Assembly: GCA_963546395.1 (NCBI GenBank)
Contig: CAUUMS010000005.1
Location: 37,116-101,115, forward strand
Source of the DNA: Bacteroides_D sp963546395
Lineage (GTDB): Bacteria > Bacteroidota > Bacteroidia > Bacteroidales > CAJPTX01
Direction of reading: 5' to 3'
DNA: 64,000 bases
Numbering within the stretch: the first letter of the stretch is position 1; every line of letters starts with the position of its first letter. The notes under the pieces are model-generated. The model was not told where the DNA came from and ran no database searches. It saw only the letters and a list, made by a program, of their open reading frames with translations. Positions 28,202-36,164 of the stretch are shown here, one piece after another. Position numbers and translations under genes: made by a program.

Positions 28202-30231
28202 TTTTTTTTTTCGTACTCCCTCATCACCAGCGGTGTCGTCGCCACTATCTTGGAGAGTGATGCCAGATCGTAGATTGTAGAATCTGCCACCTGAGGCGAA
28301 TCCTGCGCATACGTGTAGCGACCCAGAAATCGCCTGTAGAACACCTGTCCCCTACTCGCTGCCACAATTTGCATCCCGGGCATAGCACCGCTATCAATGG
28401 CCCACTGGGCCAAAGAATCGGCCATAGCAATCAGCGTCCTGTTAGCCCCTATCTCCTCGGGCATCACGTACCCTAGACGCAATCCCCCTTCCTTCTGAAC
28501 ACCGGTACCCCTGCGCAATGCGGAGTCCAAATCAACTGGCAGCACACCCCGCACCGGTTTACCACCAAACAGAGCCTGAGCCGCAGCCTCACGAGTAGCC
28601 GGCTCCGCATCGTAAGCCAGCAATACCCCCTCGAAATCCGACAGGGCTCCCAGGCTAGTTAATGCATACGGCGAGCCGAAGAGCACGAGCACTGTGGGGC
28701 GTATCCGTGCGCAGCTCTTTATGAATTCTATCTGCTCCAATTTCAGGCCATAGCGTTCCCGGGGCGAATACCCCGTGGCCTTAGCGGCTATCACCACGAG
28801 CGTCGCATCCCCCAGGGCAGCAGCCACAGCAGCCGTATCACTCTTCGCCACAGCTTCCGCCCAGCGTGTATACGGGGCATAACGGCGCATCGTCGAGGCA
28901 AAGCCCTCATCCTTCTCGTCGAGATAGCTCACCAGCGTCAACCTCTCCCCCTCTACGGGCCCAATGGGAACTCGCCCATCCTTGACCAGCGTCAGGCTCT
29001 CGGCCGCAATCGTCCTTACCAGTGCCTCATGCTCATTCGCATGGAGTTGCTCCTCGATTCCCGCAGTCTCTATCGGCTCAAATGAGGGCCCTATGGCCCA
29101 ATACTTAGCGGACAGAATCCTACGACACCGCGCATTTACCACTGCGGTGTCAATCTGCCCATGGCGCACCGCCTTCACTATGGCACTTATAGCCCCAGAC
29201 ACCTCCTGAGGGCAAAGCAGAATATCGCATCCGGCCCTGTAGGCTTCTAGGCAGGCTTCCACCTCCTTACGCCCCTGGGTAACTGCCCCCATGTTGAGCG
29301 CATCGCTACACACCAAACCGCGAAAGCCAAGCTCGCCCCGCAGCATGCTATCGATTACGCGAGACGAGAACGTGGCCACATGGCTAGCTGAATCTCCCTC
29401 CAGTCGCATCGCCAAATGCCCTGTCATGACAGCCCCAATGCCGCCACGCACCATATGACGGAAGGGTATCCAATCCCGCTCCCTCAGCTGCGACAGCGGC
29501 TCCGTGATGGTGGGGAGACTCTTGTGCGAATCGATGCTCACTCCCCCATGCCCAGGGAAGTGCTTTGCGCAGGCAATGATACCCGCTTGCTGCATCCCTA
29601 GCGCATACGCCGTGGCCATCTCAGCCACAAGCTCGGCACTGTCCCCATAGGAGCGTACCCCAATGACCGGATTATTCGGATTGCTATTCACATCGGCCAC
29701 TGGGGCAAAATTCATATGCACCCCCAGTCGCCGCATCTGCTCGCCCAGGTGTTGCCCCATCCTGTAGGCAAACTGCGGCATACGGGTCGCAGCGAGGGCC
29801 ATAGCCTTCGGGTACGCTATAGCATCGCTCAGCCGCATCCCCAGCCCCCACTCCCCGTCGATACTCACCAGCAGTGGTACCCGAGCCTTTGCCTGATACT
29901 TATTAGTCAGCTCGGCCTGCACCGGAGCCGTACCTTGGAAAAAGATGAGCCCTCCCACATGAAGCTTGGCCACTTGCCGCATCACCGCAGCATCGGGAGT
30001 GCTCGATTTCGAATAGGTGGTCACCATAAAAGACTGGGCCACCCGCTCCTCCAGGCTGAGGGCTTTCAGCACGGAGTCCACCCACCGTTGCTGCTGAGGA
30101 TCATTCCCCCAGCACGGGGCAAAAATCTCTTGTGCGAATCCCCATGCGGGGAAGCACAAACTTACGACACACGAAACGAGAAGGGGAACCCACCCCGCCA
30201 ATCCGCGGAGCCTCCTCCCAGATAGCCTCAC
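28144..30231 (-). CDS. Exported GH3 beta-N-acetylhexosaminidase fused to a truncated serine hydrolase domain
   Basis: The 695-residue frame begins with a signal peptide (about residues 12-34, ending WGFAQ). A GH3 (NagZ-like) domain follows, with the family signature KHFPGHGGVSIDSHKSLP and the catalytic Asp in LVCSDALNMG. The GH3 C-terminal domain follows, then the start of a beta-lactamase fold with its nucleophile motif SLSK (Ser658, Lys661). After Lys677 the frame slips at a ten-A run and reads 18 unrelated residues before the stop. Full-length GH3-beta-lactamase fusions of about 1000 residues are common in Bacteroidetes, where they are thought to act in cell-wall recycling. As sequenced, the GH3 part is intact and the second active site is split. 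The gene begins 7 bases after the LytTR regulator. Confidence 0.9.
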   Translation of the reverse strand: MRLSGRRLRGLAGWVPLLVSCVVSLCFPAWGFAQEIFAPCWGNDPQQQRWVDSVLKALSLEERVAQSFMVTTYSKSSTPDAAVMRQVAKLHVGGLIFFQGTAPVQAELTNKYQAKARVPLLVSIDGEWGLGMRLSDAIAYPKAMALAATRMPQFAYRMGQHLGEQMRRLGVHMNFAPVADVNSNPNNPVIGVRSYGDSAELVAEMATAYALGMQQAGIIACAKHFPGHGGVSIDSHKSLPTITEPLSQLRERDWIPFRHMVRGGIGAVMTGHLAMRLEGDSASHVATFSSRVIDSMLRGELGFRGLVCSDALNMGAVTQGRKEVEACLEAYRAGCDILLCPQEVSGAISAIVKAVRHGQIDTAVVNARCRRILSAKYWAIGPSFEPIETAGIEEQLHANEHEALVRTIAAESLTLVKDGRVPIGPVEGERLTLVSYLDEKDEGFASTMRRYAPYTRWAEAVAKSDTAAVAAALGDATLVVIAAKATGYSPRERYGLKLEQIEFIKSCARIRPTVLVLFGSPYALTSLGALSDFEGVLLAYDAEPATREAAAQALFGGKPVRGVLPVDLDSALRRGTGVQKEGGLRLGYVMPEEIGANRTLIAMADSLAQWAIDSGAMPGMQIVAASRGQVFYRRFLGRYTYAQDSPQVADSTIYDLASLSKIVATTPLVMREYEKKKSYSLSVSRTTSPSLIRRR
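28202..28211. repeat. Ten-base homopolymer (T on plus, A on coding strand) at the frameshift
   Basis: Ten consecutive T on the plus strand correspond to AAAAAAAAAA in the coding strand inside codons for Glu-Lys-Lys-Lys. Eleven A would restore one 1026-codon frame; ten A lead to a stop at 28144. It is the longest single-base run I noticed in the window. Confidence 0.9.
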
Positions 30232-30238
30232 GCCCTAG

Positions 30239-30937
30239 CTACTTCTGCGAGATGAACCGGAGCGAGTTCAGCAAATTCTCGCGATACGACTTCCCGATCG
30301 GTAGCGACACTAGCTCGTCGTTGCGTCGCACTAGCACCGCCCCCTCTTCGATGCTTTCAATCTTGCTCAGGTTCACGATATACGACCGGTGTATACGCCG
30401 AAACATGGTGTGGGGCATCTGCCCCTCCACGGACTTGAGGGTAAAGTGAAGCGTGAAACGCTCGTGCTCAGAGAATACGATCACGTAATTCTCCATCGAT
30501 TCAATCCAGTGAATCGAATTGTAGGGTACACGCACCAGGGCCGCATTCTTCTTGAGGAAGAGCTCCCCATTGGCCGACACCGGGTGCATCCATTTCAAGG
30601 CCTTAGACACCGCCTGGAAGAATCGAGCGTAAGAGATCGGTTTCAGCAGATAATCCGTGGCCCCAAAATCGAACGCCCTGAGGGCGAACTCATCCGAGGC
30701 ACTCACCATAATCACCTGCGGTGTATTCTCCAGGCTGTCCAGCAGCTCAAAGCCATCCATGCCCGGCATGCGCACATCCAGGAAGACGAGCGCGATGTCG
30801 CTGTTTTGCCGCAGGAAGTTGATGGCCTCTATCGAATCCGCAAATTGCCCCGCCTCGATGAGGCAATCCGTCTTTGCGATATACTCCGACAGGAGGCGGC
30901 GCGAGATCGCATCATCATCCACAATTATGCAACGCAT
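30239..30937 (-). CDS. LytTR-family response regulator
   Basis: The 232-residue product has a receiver domain (residues 2-115) with the acidic pair DDD (7-9), phosphoacceptor Asp54 in FLDVRMPG and Lys99 in YLLKP. A LytTR DNA-binding domain follows (about 130-228) with NYVIVFSEHERFTLHFTLKSVE and RIHRSYIVNLSKI. Such proteins activate promoters after phosphorylation by a membrane sensor kinase. No kinase gene is adjacent, so it is an orphan in this window. It is 7 bases upstream of the GH3/beta-lactamase gene and probably shares its mRNA. Confidence 0.94.
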   Translation of the reverse strand: MRCIIVDDDAISRRLLSEYIAKTDCLIEAGQFADSIEAINFLRQNSDIALVFLDVRMPGMDGFELLDSLENTPQVIMVSASDEFALRAFDFGATDYLLKPISYARFFQAVSKALKWMHPVSANGELFLKKNAALVRVPYNSIHWIESMENYVIVFSEHERFTLHFTLKSVEGQMPHTMFRRIHRSYIVNLSKIESIEEGAVLVRRNDELVSLPIGKSYRENLLNSLRFISQK

Positions 30938-30992
30938 CAGAGTGTCTCCAATTAGGTTGTGAATTCAGCCTCCCCCAGCGCACCATCTCCAC

Positions 30993-31031
30993 GAAAGGGC
31001 GCAAGCTCCGCTCACCGCGGAACTTGCGCCC
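30993..31031 (-). terminator. Rho-independent terminator of the HU gene
   Basis: On the minus strand GGGCGCAAGTTCCGC pairs with GCGGAGCTTGCGCCC (one G-T wobble, loop of five), followed by TTTC. It begins about 15 bases after the HU stop. Confidence 0.85.
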
Positions 31032-31046
31032 GATACCTATCAGCCC

Positions 31047-31328
31047 CTACTTCCCTTCTTCCACGGCACGCTCCAGCTCTGCACCGGGCTTGAAACGAAC
31101 CACCCGGCTTGCAGGGATCTGGATCTTCTGGTGCGTGCGGGGGTTCATACCGGTACGCTCCTTGCGATCGCATACCTTGAAGGCGCCAAAGCCCACGATC
31201 GTTACGCTGTCACCGCTGCTCAGCGCTTCGCTCGTAACCTTGAGGAGAGCATCCAGGGCGCGCTTAGCGTCCACCTTCGCCATCCCAGCCTCTTGGGCAA
31301 TCGCATCGATCAGCTCCGTCTTGTTCAT
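31047..31328 (-). CDS. HU/IHF-family DNA-binding protein
   Basis: The 93-residue product (start MNKTELIDAIAQEAG) has normal HU length. It shows the helical dimer region, the GFGAFKV turn (about 46-52) and the beta-arm with the DNA-intercalating proline in RTGMNPRTHQKIQIPASRVVRFKPG. It bends and packages DNA as a dimer. The frame is open to 31388, but a promoter box at 31377-31384 shows that the upstream 20 codons are not translated. It is divergent from the SRP RNA gene and has its own terminator. Confidence 0.96.
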   Translation of the reverse strand: MNKTELIDAIAQEAGMAKVDAKRALDALLKVTSEALSSGDSVTIVGFGAFKVCDRKERTGMNPRTHQKIQIPASRVVRFKPGAELERAVEEGK

Positions 31329-31376
31329 AGCCTCGTGTTTTAAGGTCGTCGACCAGTTTATGAATCTCTTGCACGG

Positions 31377-31384
31377 CAAAAGTA
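31377..31384 (-). promoter_or_regulatory. Bacteroidetes -7 box (TACTTTTG) for the HU gene
   Basis: TACTTTTG on the minus strand predicts a start near 31372 and a leader of about 44 bases before the ATG at 31328. Confidence 0.65.
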
Positions 31385-31558
31385 GCAAAAATGAGGGTAG
31401 TACAGCACCTCGGGTATTCCAGCAGGAATTCTGTCACCAATGGTATACGCCCGAAAAAATGGCGCAAATGCGCTAATAATCAGCACTTCATGGGGTGAAT
31501 GCGCATAAAATTACCACTCTCCACACCGTGTAAGCGTTGCGATTTCGCAAAAAATACC

Positions 31559-31566
31559 TACCTTTG
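31559..31566 (+). promoter_or_regulatory. Bacteroidetes -7 box (TACCTTTG) for the SRP RNA
   Basis: TACCTTTG ends five bases before the 5' strand of the SRP RNA closing stem. This gives a local ruler: transcription starts about five bases after the final G. Confidence 0.75.
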
Positions 31567-31570
31567 CCGC

Positions 31571-31669
31571 TGGGTAAGTCTTGTACGACCAGCTCCCCTC
31601 GAAACTCCTCAGGGCCGGAAGGACGCAAGGATACAGGGTCGTAGCGGTGCGCTACAAGTAGCTTACCCA
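31571..31669 (+). ncRNA. ffs: Signal recognition particle RNA (4.5S)
   Basis: The roughly 100-base RNA folds as one long hairpin. The closing stem TGGGTAAG (31571-31578) pairs with CTTACCCA (31662-31669), and TACGACC lies opposite GGTCGTA. The apical part has the SRP helix 8 signature: CTCAGG, then GCCGGAAGGA with the GGAA tetraloop (around 31616-31623), then CGCA opposite CAGG. It binds Ffh for co-translational targeting of membrane proteins. A run of six T directly after the closing stem ends the transcript (31670-31675). It is divergent from HU. The following 31676-31912 shows no gene. Confidence 0.9.
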
Positions 31670-31912
31670 TTTTTTGTGCCCATACCCCACCTCCTCCATG
31701 CTACGCATCCCCCTCGCCCATGTGGCATGTCGCGCATGGTGCAGATGTGGCTCCAACCGTTTCCCGAGCCTAATCCCACCTCCAAGCCCACACTCTCCAC
31801 ACCGCTAGTGCCCGGCGGCAACTAGCGAGCATCTGCTAAGCAGGGGAGCCCTGTACAGCCTCATCGCGCACGCCTCTCGAAAATCCAGCCACAACCTAGC
31901 AGAGACACCCTA

Positions 31913-32437
31913 CTACCCCCCGATGCTATCGAAAGCAAAGGGCAACAGCTGTCGGGCATCCTCCAGCACTAGGCATGTAGCCCGAGATCCCATAAGTACC
32001 CCCACTGGCTCATCGCTCATGTTGGCGTACTCCAGCAGTGCCTGGCGACATGCGCCGCAAGGGAATACAGGCTCTCGCAGCAACTCCCCGTTGCGCCGAG
32101 CCACAATGGCAATCCGTATCACCTTGGCCCCATGGTGCACGGCTCCAGCCTGATACAACGCCACTCGCTCGGCGCACATACCGCTAGGGTACGCCGCATT
32201 CTCCTGATTGGCCCCCAGCACGCATTTCCCATTATCCAACGCAACAGCAGCCCCCACGCTGAATTGCGAGTACGGTGCGTAGGCACCTTCCAACGCCGTG
32301 CAGGCCATCTGGTAGAGCTCCTGCCAATCGGCTGGCAACGCTGCGGGCGATGGGTACACCGTGTACGGAATGGTGATAGCCCGCTCCTCCATGCCCACGT
32401 GGGACGAATCTGCCCCCTGCCCTGCTAAGTCCCTCAT
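31913..32437 (-). CDS. cdd: Cytidine deaminase
   Basis: The 174-residue product is a zinc-dependent homotetrameric-type cytidine deaminase that converts cytidine and deoxycytidine to uridine forms. The motifs are APYSQFSVGAAVAL (about 53-66), the CAE catalytic Cys and Glu in YPSGMCAERVALY, and the second zinc pair in PVFPCGACRQALLE. An N-terminal extension of about 30 residues precedes the domain. The ATG at 32437 overlaps the stop of the unknown exported protein upstream (ATGA), so translation is coupled; an internal ATG at residue 16 is also possible. Confidence 0.94.
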   Translation of the reverse strand: MRDLAGQGADSSHVGMEERAITIPYTVYPSPAALPADWQELYQMACTALEGAYAPYSQFSVGAAVALDNGKCVLGANQENAAYPSGMCAERVALYQAGAVHHGAKVIRIAIVARRNGELLREPVFPCGACRQALLEYANMSDEPVGVLMGSRATCLVLEDARQLLPFAFDSIGG

Positions 32438-32928
32438 TGCCCCTTGAAAGTCTTCTGCAAGGATCGCATGAACTCGTTGGTAGCCTGCTCCAGCTCATCG
32501 GTCATCCGCTGCAACCGAGCCTCTACGCCCTTCGCCAGCTTACGCATTTGCTCGGCACTCGTGGCCTCTCGCATAGTGGCCCCCATCGGCGGAATGCGCG
32601 AATCGTAATAGGCGTAAAGAGCCACGGAATCTGCACGCCGTCCCAAGTGGTGATACGTGCACATCTTGAAGGCATCCCACGTCGCCTGCCACGAATCCGA
32701 CTTATTCGCTTTCGCGCGGTGCCAATAGATCAGGGCCAGCTGCCCATACGCGTCGGCCTGTCGAGGCGCAATGGACTCCAGGCTATCCACCACCTGCTCA
32801 AACTGCATTGTATCGCTCATCTTGCTCGCACGACGCACCAGATCTGCCGTGTCGGTACGCCCCTGCGCAGCGCACACCGAAACCAAGGCACCCATTAGCA
32901 TCATCCACAGCACCAGTTGCTTTCCCAT
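32434..32928 (-). CDS. Unknown exported protein coupled to cdd
   Basis: The 164-residue product has a signal peptide (MGKQLVLWMMLMGALVSVCAAQ). The mature part is all-helical in appearance and charged, with a segment KAN..SWQATWDAFKMCTYHHLG and a C-terminal helix rich in Glu, Gln and Met (about 120-160). It could hold TPR-like helices (YGQLALIYWHRAKAN), but I cannot assign a family. The stop overlaps the cdd start by four bases, an odd pairing of an envelope protein with a cytoplasmic enzyme. Transcription probably begins at the promoter near 33026, giving a leader of about 90 bases with several hairpins. Confidence 0.7.
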   Translation of the reverse strand: MGKQLVLWMMLMGALVSVCAAQGRTDTADLVRRASKMSDTMQFEQVVDSLESIAPRQADAYGQLALIYWHRAKANKSDSWQATWDAFKMCTYHHLGRRADSVALYAYYDSRIPPMGATMREATSAEQMRKLAKGVEARLQRMTDELEQATNEFMRSLQKTFKGQ

Positions 32929-32948
32929 AACCGTCGGGTATTACTAGT

Positions 32949-33033
32949 GAATATCCCGCTGACGCGGGCACACGGAGCAAGACTCCGCACCCTCGCGCAG
33001 CGACTTTGCCACTCACTGGCAAAGTCAAAGATA
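32949..33033 (-). promoter_or_regulatory. Promoter with inverted repeat and structured leader
   Basis: TATCTTTG (minus strand, 33026-33033) is a -7 box. Starting at its last base is a perfect 9-bp inverted repeat, GACTTTGCC / GGCAAAGTC (33018-33026 and 33002-33010, 7-base spacer), which covers the expected transcript start. Two more hairpins follow in the leader: CGGAG / CTCCG (32973-32987) and CCCGC / GCGGG (32955-32968). The repeat could be an operator or an RNA stem. The set precedes the exported protein-cdd operon. Confidence 0.5.
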
Positions 33034-33104
33034 GCTCATACGCCCGATAGTGATCGCCCCCGCACCTCAAGGCCACGAGGAATCCCCCTAGCGCCCCCTC
33101 GGCC

Positions 33105-33446
33105 CTACGCAGCACTGTCTGCCTCGGCTCCTGCTGCCCCATCGGGCTGACGACTAGCATGAGCACGCTTCGGATTGGCGGGGAACCAGCCCCGGCGAAC
33201 GCGCTCCTCCTGCTTTATCACCTCGCCGATACCCCAGAAGAAACAGAATCCTAGCACGCTAACAGCCCCGGCCAAAATCACCGGCTCCAGGAAGAGAGAC
33301 AACACCGTGCACACAATCCCCAGTAGCAGAAAGACGTACCAAATGCGCTTCGTGAAGTGGTACTCCCCCCAGATGCAGAGCCAGCGCGTGAAGGCGATGA
33401 TACCCACTATGCCCATGCAAAAGACGACACCGTCGAAGTTTAGCAT
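33105..33446 (-). CDS. DUF4491 family membrane protein (second of a tandem pair)
   Basis: From the ATG at 33446 the product is 113 residues with three membrane segments (about 6-24, 34-52, 56-76). The family motif GWFPANPKR follows, then a polar tail. The start MLNFDGVVFCMGIVGIIAFTRWL fits DUF4491; the longer frame to 33671 only overlaps the upstream paralogue. DUF4491 proteins are small Bacteroidetes/Firmicutes membrane proteins of unknown function. It follows its paralogue by 14 bases. Confidence 0.85.
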   Translation of the reverse strand: MLNFDGVVFCMGIVGIIAFTRWLCIWGEYHFTKRIWYVFLLLGIVCTVLSLFLEPVILAGAVSVLGFCFFWGIGEVIKQEERVRRGWFPANPKRAHASRQPDGAAGAEADSAA

Positions 33447-33460
33447 ATGCGCCCCCACCC

Positions 33461-33772
33461 CTAATGCGGTCGATCTTTCAAGCTGTAGTACTCTGGACTC
33501 CTGGCAGGGTTGCGCTTTGCCCGCCCCAGGCAGGCCCGCTTGTGCTGCCAGAAGAGCTCCAACGTCCCCCAGAGCAGCCCTGCGGCCATGATACCCAAGA
33601 GCAGGGAGAGGAACTCGCTCGAGACGAGTGACACTGCGAGGCAAATCAACGCCAGCAGCACCATCACCCACCAGGCTCGCTTCCCAAAACGGTACTCCAC
33701 GAACACCACCAGCGGATGGAACACCCCCACCACGAAGAATGCTACCAAGCCGACAATCAGCCCCTTGAACAT
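33461..33772 (-). CDS. DUF4491 family membrane protein (first of a tandem pair)
   Basis: The 103-residue product starts MFKGLIVGLVAFFVVGVFHPLVVFVEYRFGKRAWW, which closely fits the DUF4491 N-terminus (hydrophobic helix, FHP, E-Y-x-F-G). Two more hydrophobic helices follow, then WQHKRACLGRAKRNP in place of the usual GWFPxNPKR. The loss of that motif suggests divergence after duplication from the downstream copy. It lies 47 bases after trkH on the same strand, so both copies may be in the trkH operon. Confidence 0.85.
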   Translation of the reverse strand: MFKGLIVGLVAFFVVGVFHPLVVFVEYRFGKRAWWVMVLLALICLAVSLVSSEFLSLLLGIMAAGLLWGTLELFWQHKRACLGRAKRNPARSPEYYSLKDRPH

Positions 33773-33819
33773 CGGTGTTCGATCTACCGTCTCCCGCCTT
33801 ACCCCCCTCGCGAAGGTAT

Positions 33820-35259
33820 CTATTTCCAGCTACTCCGGAAGAAGATCAACAGCAGGCCAAATATCTCGAGTCGTCCCAGCAGCATCAGCCCCGAAGACGT
33901 GAGTCGGCACGCAGGCCCCAGAAATCCGTACGAATCGAACGGGCCCAGCGATCCCACCGTGAGCCCTACGTTCCCCATGGAGGCTACCGAGACGCTCAGG
34001 CTCGTCACCATGTCGTGCCCTGCCATCGAGAAGATCAGCCCCCCCACGGCCACCGTGACCATGTACAGCACGATGAACAGCAGCGTGTGGCTCACCAGCT
34101 GGCTATCCACCACAAAGCCTCCCGAGTGCACCGGAACCACCGCGCTCGGGCTCTGCTTGCGCCGCAGCGTGGCCCGAAATGCGCCGTAGGCAATCATTAG
34201 CCGATCCAGTTTTATCCCCCCTGCCGTCGACCCCGAGCAGGCCCCGAAGAGTGAGATGGTCAGCAGCAGAAACAGCGCGAAGGAGGGCCACGTCCCGATG
34301 TCGTACGTGGCAAACCCCGTGGTGGACAGGATGGACACCACGTGAAAGAGCGAGAGGTGGAATGCCCGCGCAGCCGATAAATCCGTACGCACCACCAGGT
34401 CGATAGCCACGCTGAGCGACACGAGCAGCACCAAGATCAGGAAGAAGCGCACGATGGGCGCCCGGAAGAAATTCTTCACCTGCCCAGAGAGGAGCCCGAA
34501 CAGCAATCCGAAGTGGATGCTGGAGATGAGCATAGCCACGATGAGCACCACCTCAGCACCCGTATTCTGGTAGCTCGCAATGCTCTGGTTGGTCACCGCG
34601 AATCCACCCGTGGAGACCGCAGAAAAGCTCAGGTTCACCGCATCGAAGATGGGGATCCCCGTCAGAATCAGGGCCCCGAAGGCCACGAGCGTCACCCCCA
34701 GGTAAATCGAAACCATCACCCGGAGCATCACTTTGCTCCGGTAGCGGAAGTCCTGCCTAGCCATGGGCGACACCTCCGTGCGCAGCAGGGTCATGCGCGC
34801 ATTCCCGTAGAGCAGGTGCATTGCCATGACGAAAACCACCACGCCGATACCCCCGATCCAGTGCGTGAGCGAACGCCACAGCAGCAGGCTATGGGGCAAT
34901 GACTCCACGTCATCGAGAATTGTCGCCCCAGACGTGCTATAGCCCGACACCGACTCGAACCATGCGGCCGAAAAATCGAATGCGTGCCCCCACAGCAGGT
35001 AGGGCACCATGCCGAAGAAGCAAACCGCCATCCACGAGCACACCACAATGGCGTAGCCCTCCTTGGGGTTGAGGCTCGACGAGCTCGGCACGAACACAAC
35101 CGGGAAGAGGCCTACCAGTGCCGTGATGATGGCCGAGAACAGCAGCGGAACCTGGCCATCATCCCCTCCCACCACTGCGACCCCATAGGCGAGGGCCATG
35201 AAGACGGCATTCACCACCAGCACCAGGCCCACATAGCGCAGCACTAGAGCAAGCCTCAT
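33820..35259 (-). CDS. trkH: TrkH-family potassium uptake protein
   Basis: The 479-residue product has the TrkH/KtrB arrangement of four membrane-pore-membrane repeats. The selectivity-filter glycines appear in SGYSTSGATI (first repeat), SAVSTGGFAV (second), LSTTGFATYD (third) and SMGNVGLTVG (fourth). It forms the K+ channel of a Trk/Ktr system in the inner membrane. The regulatory TrkA/KtrA subunit, which gates the pore with NAD or ATP, is not adjacent. Instead its ATG overlaps the stop of a HAMP sensor protein by four bases, so the two are translationally coupled. Confidence 0.95.
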   Translation of the reverse strand: MRLALVLRYVGLVLVVNAVFMALAYGVAVVGGDDGQVPLLFSAIITALVGLFPVVFVPSSSSLNPKEGYAIVVCSWMAVCFFGMVPYLLWGHAFDFSAAWFESVSGYSTSGATILDDVESLPHSLLLWRSLTHWIGGIGVVVFVMAMHLLYGNARMTLLRTEVSPMARQDFRYRSKVMLRVMVSIYLGVTLVAFGALILTGIPIFDAVNLSFSAVSTGGFAVTNQSIASYQNTGAEVVLIVAMLISSIHFGLLFGLLSGQVKNFFRAPIVRFFLILVLLVSLSVAIDLVVRTDLSAARAFHLSLFHVVSILSTTGFATYDIGTWPSFALFLLLTISLFGACSGSTAGGIKLDRLMIAYGAFRATLRRKQSPSAVVPVHSGGFVVDSQLVSHTLLFIVLYMVTVAVGGLIFSMAGHDMVTSLSVSVASMGNVGLTVGSLGPFDSYGFLGPACRLTSSGLMLLGRLEIFGLLLIFFRSSWK

Positions 35260-36050
35260 GGCAGCGGCTGGCCCGTGCGGCCGTGTTGATCGTGCTGCAC
35301 CAGCTGATCTACCGCATCCCGCAGCTCCTCCAGCTCATCGTTTGATGCCGTGGGGTACGCCTTGTAGCGTCCCAGCTTCAGGTACTGACGAATGCTCGCC
35401 GTGATACCCACCACAGGTGACACGAAGTAGTGGTTGATCAGGTATGTGAAGAGGAAGATGAACAGGATCCCCACCACGATCACAAGGATCCCCGGGCGTA
35501 TGGCCCGGCGCGTGGAATCCTCCAGCAGGTGCACGGTGCTGTAGAGGGCCTCCTGATTCAGCAGCACCAGACCGTTGAGCTGCCGACGGAGCTGCACCAC
35601 CACGCTACGCAAATGCTCGGTGCACTCAGCACCCACGGGGCCCTTCTCGGTGAGAATGCGCAGTGCTCCCGCCACGTAGACCTCGAAGCTCTGGGCAATG
35701 GAATCCGTCATCAGCGACTCCCCCTCATGCTTCAGGTTGCTTTTGGCCAGGGCGAGCTGGTGGCGAAAAGAGACCTCGGCCCGCTTGAAATCGGACAGCT
35801 GATCCCGCGCATCGGCCTCATCACCCGTCAGGTGCTGTAGGATAGCCATCTGCTGCATGCCCAGCTCGTTGAGCATCCCCTGCCCGTACTCCACGCTGCG
35901 GTAGCTATCATCGAGAATGGAGCGCACCTCGCGCCCGATCTGCGACAGCTCACGGATGGCCAGCGCGTCGGAGATGAAAAGCATGGCGGCCAAAATGGCA
36001 AAGCCCAATGACATCTTGAGCCGCACCCCGATGTGACGTCTACGCCTCAT
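35256..36050 (-). CDS. Membrane sensor protein with HAMP domain and no output domain, coupled to trkH
   Basis: The 264-residue product has a first membrane helix (about 12-32) and a periplasmic helical bundle (about 33-185) rich in Glu, Gln and Leu like four-helix chemoreceptor or kinase sensors. A second membrane helix (about 188-208) and a HAMP domain follow (about 209-250; VVGITASIRQYLKLGRY...ASNDELEELRDAV). The protein ends 14 residues later, without kinase, cyclase or methyl-accepting domain. Its stop overlaps the trkH start, so it may sense envelope or osmotic conditions for K+ uptake, which is an inference. It could also be a kinase that lost its catalytic part, but no kinase remnant follows; trkH begins at once. 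Confidence 0.75.
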   Translation of the reverse strand: MRRRRHIGVRLKMSLGFAILAAMLFISDALAIRELSQIGREVRSILDDSYRSVEYGQGMLNELGMQQMAILQHLTGDEADARDQLSDFKRAEVSFRHQLALAKSNLKHEGESLMTDSIAQSFEVYVAGALRILTEKGPVGAECTEHLRSVVVQLRRQLNGLVLLNQEALYSTVHLLEDSTRRAIRPGILVIVVGILFIFLFTYLINHYFVSPVVGITASIRQYLKLGRYKAYPTASNDELEELRDAVDQLVQHDQHGRTGQPLP

Positions 36051-36106
36051 AGCACAAAACTACATTACCTCGATCGCCCCTCGCCCAATGCCCACGCCCG
36101 AAACGC

Positions 36107-36142
36107 AAAGCAGCGGTAGTGGCTCATACGCACTACCGCTGC
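36107..36142 (-). terminator. Rho-independent terminator after the ExbB/ExbD operon
   Basis: On the minus strand GCAGCGGTAGTG pairs perfectly with CACTACCGCTGC around a 9-base loop, followed by TTTGCG. It lies about 22 bases after the stop of the last exbD gene. Confidence 0.82.
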
Positions 36143-36164
36143 CCTACCCATAGCACCGCGACAG

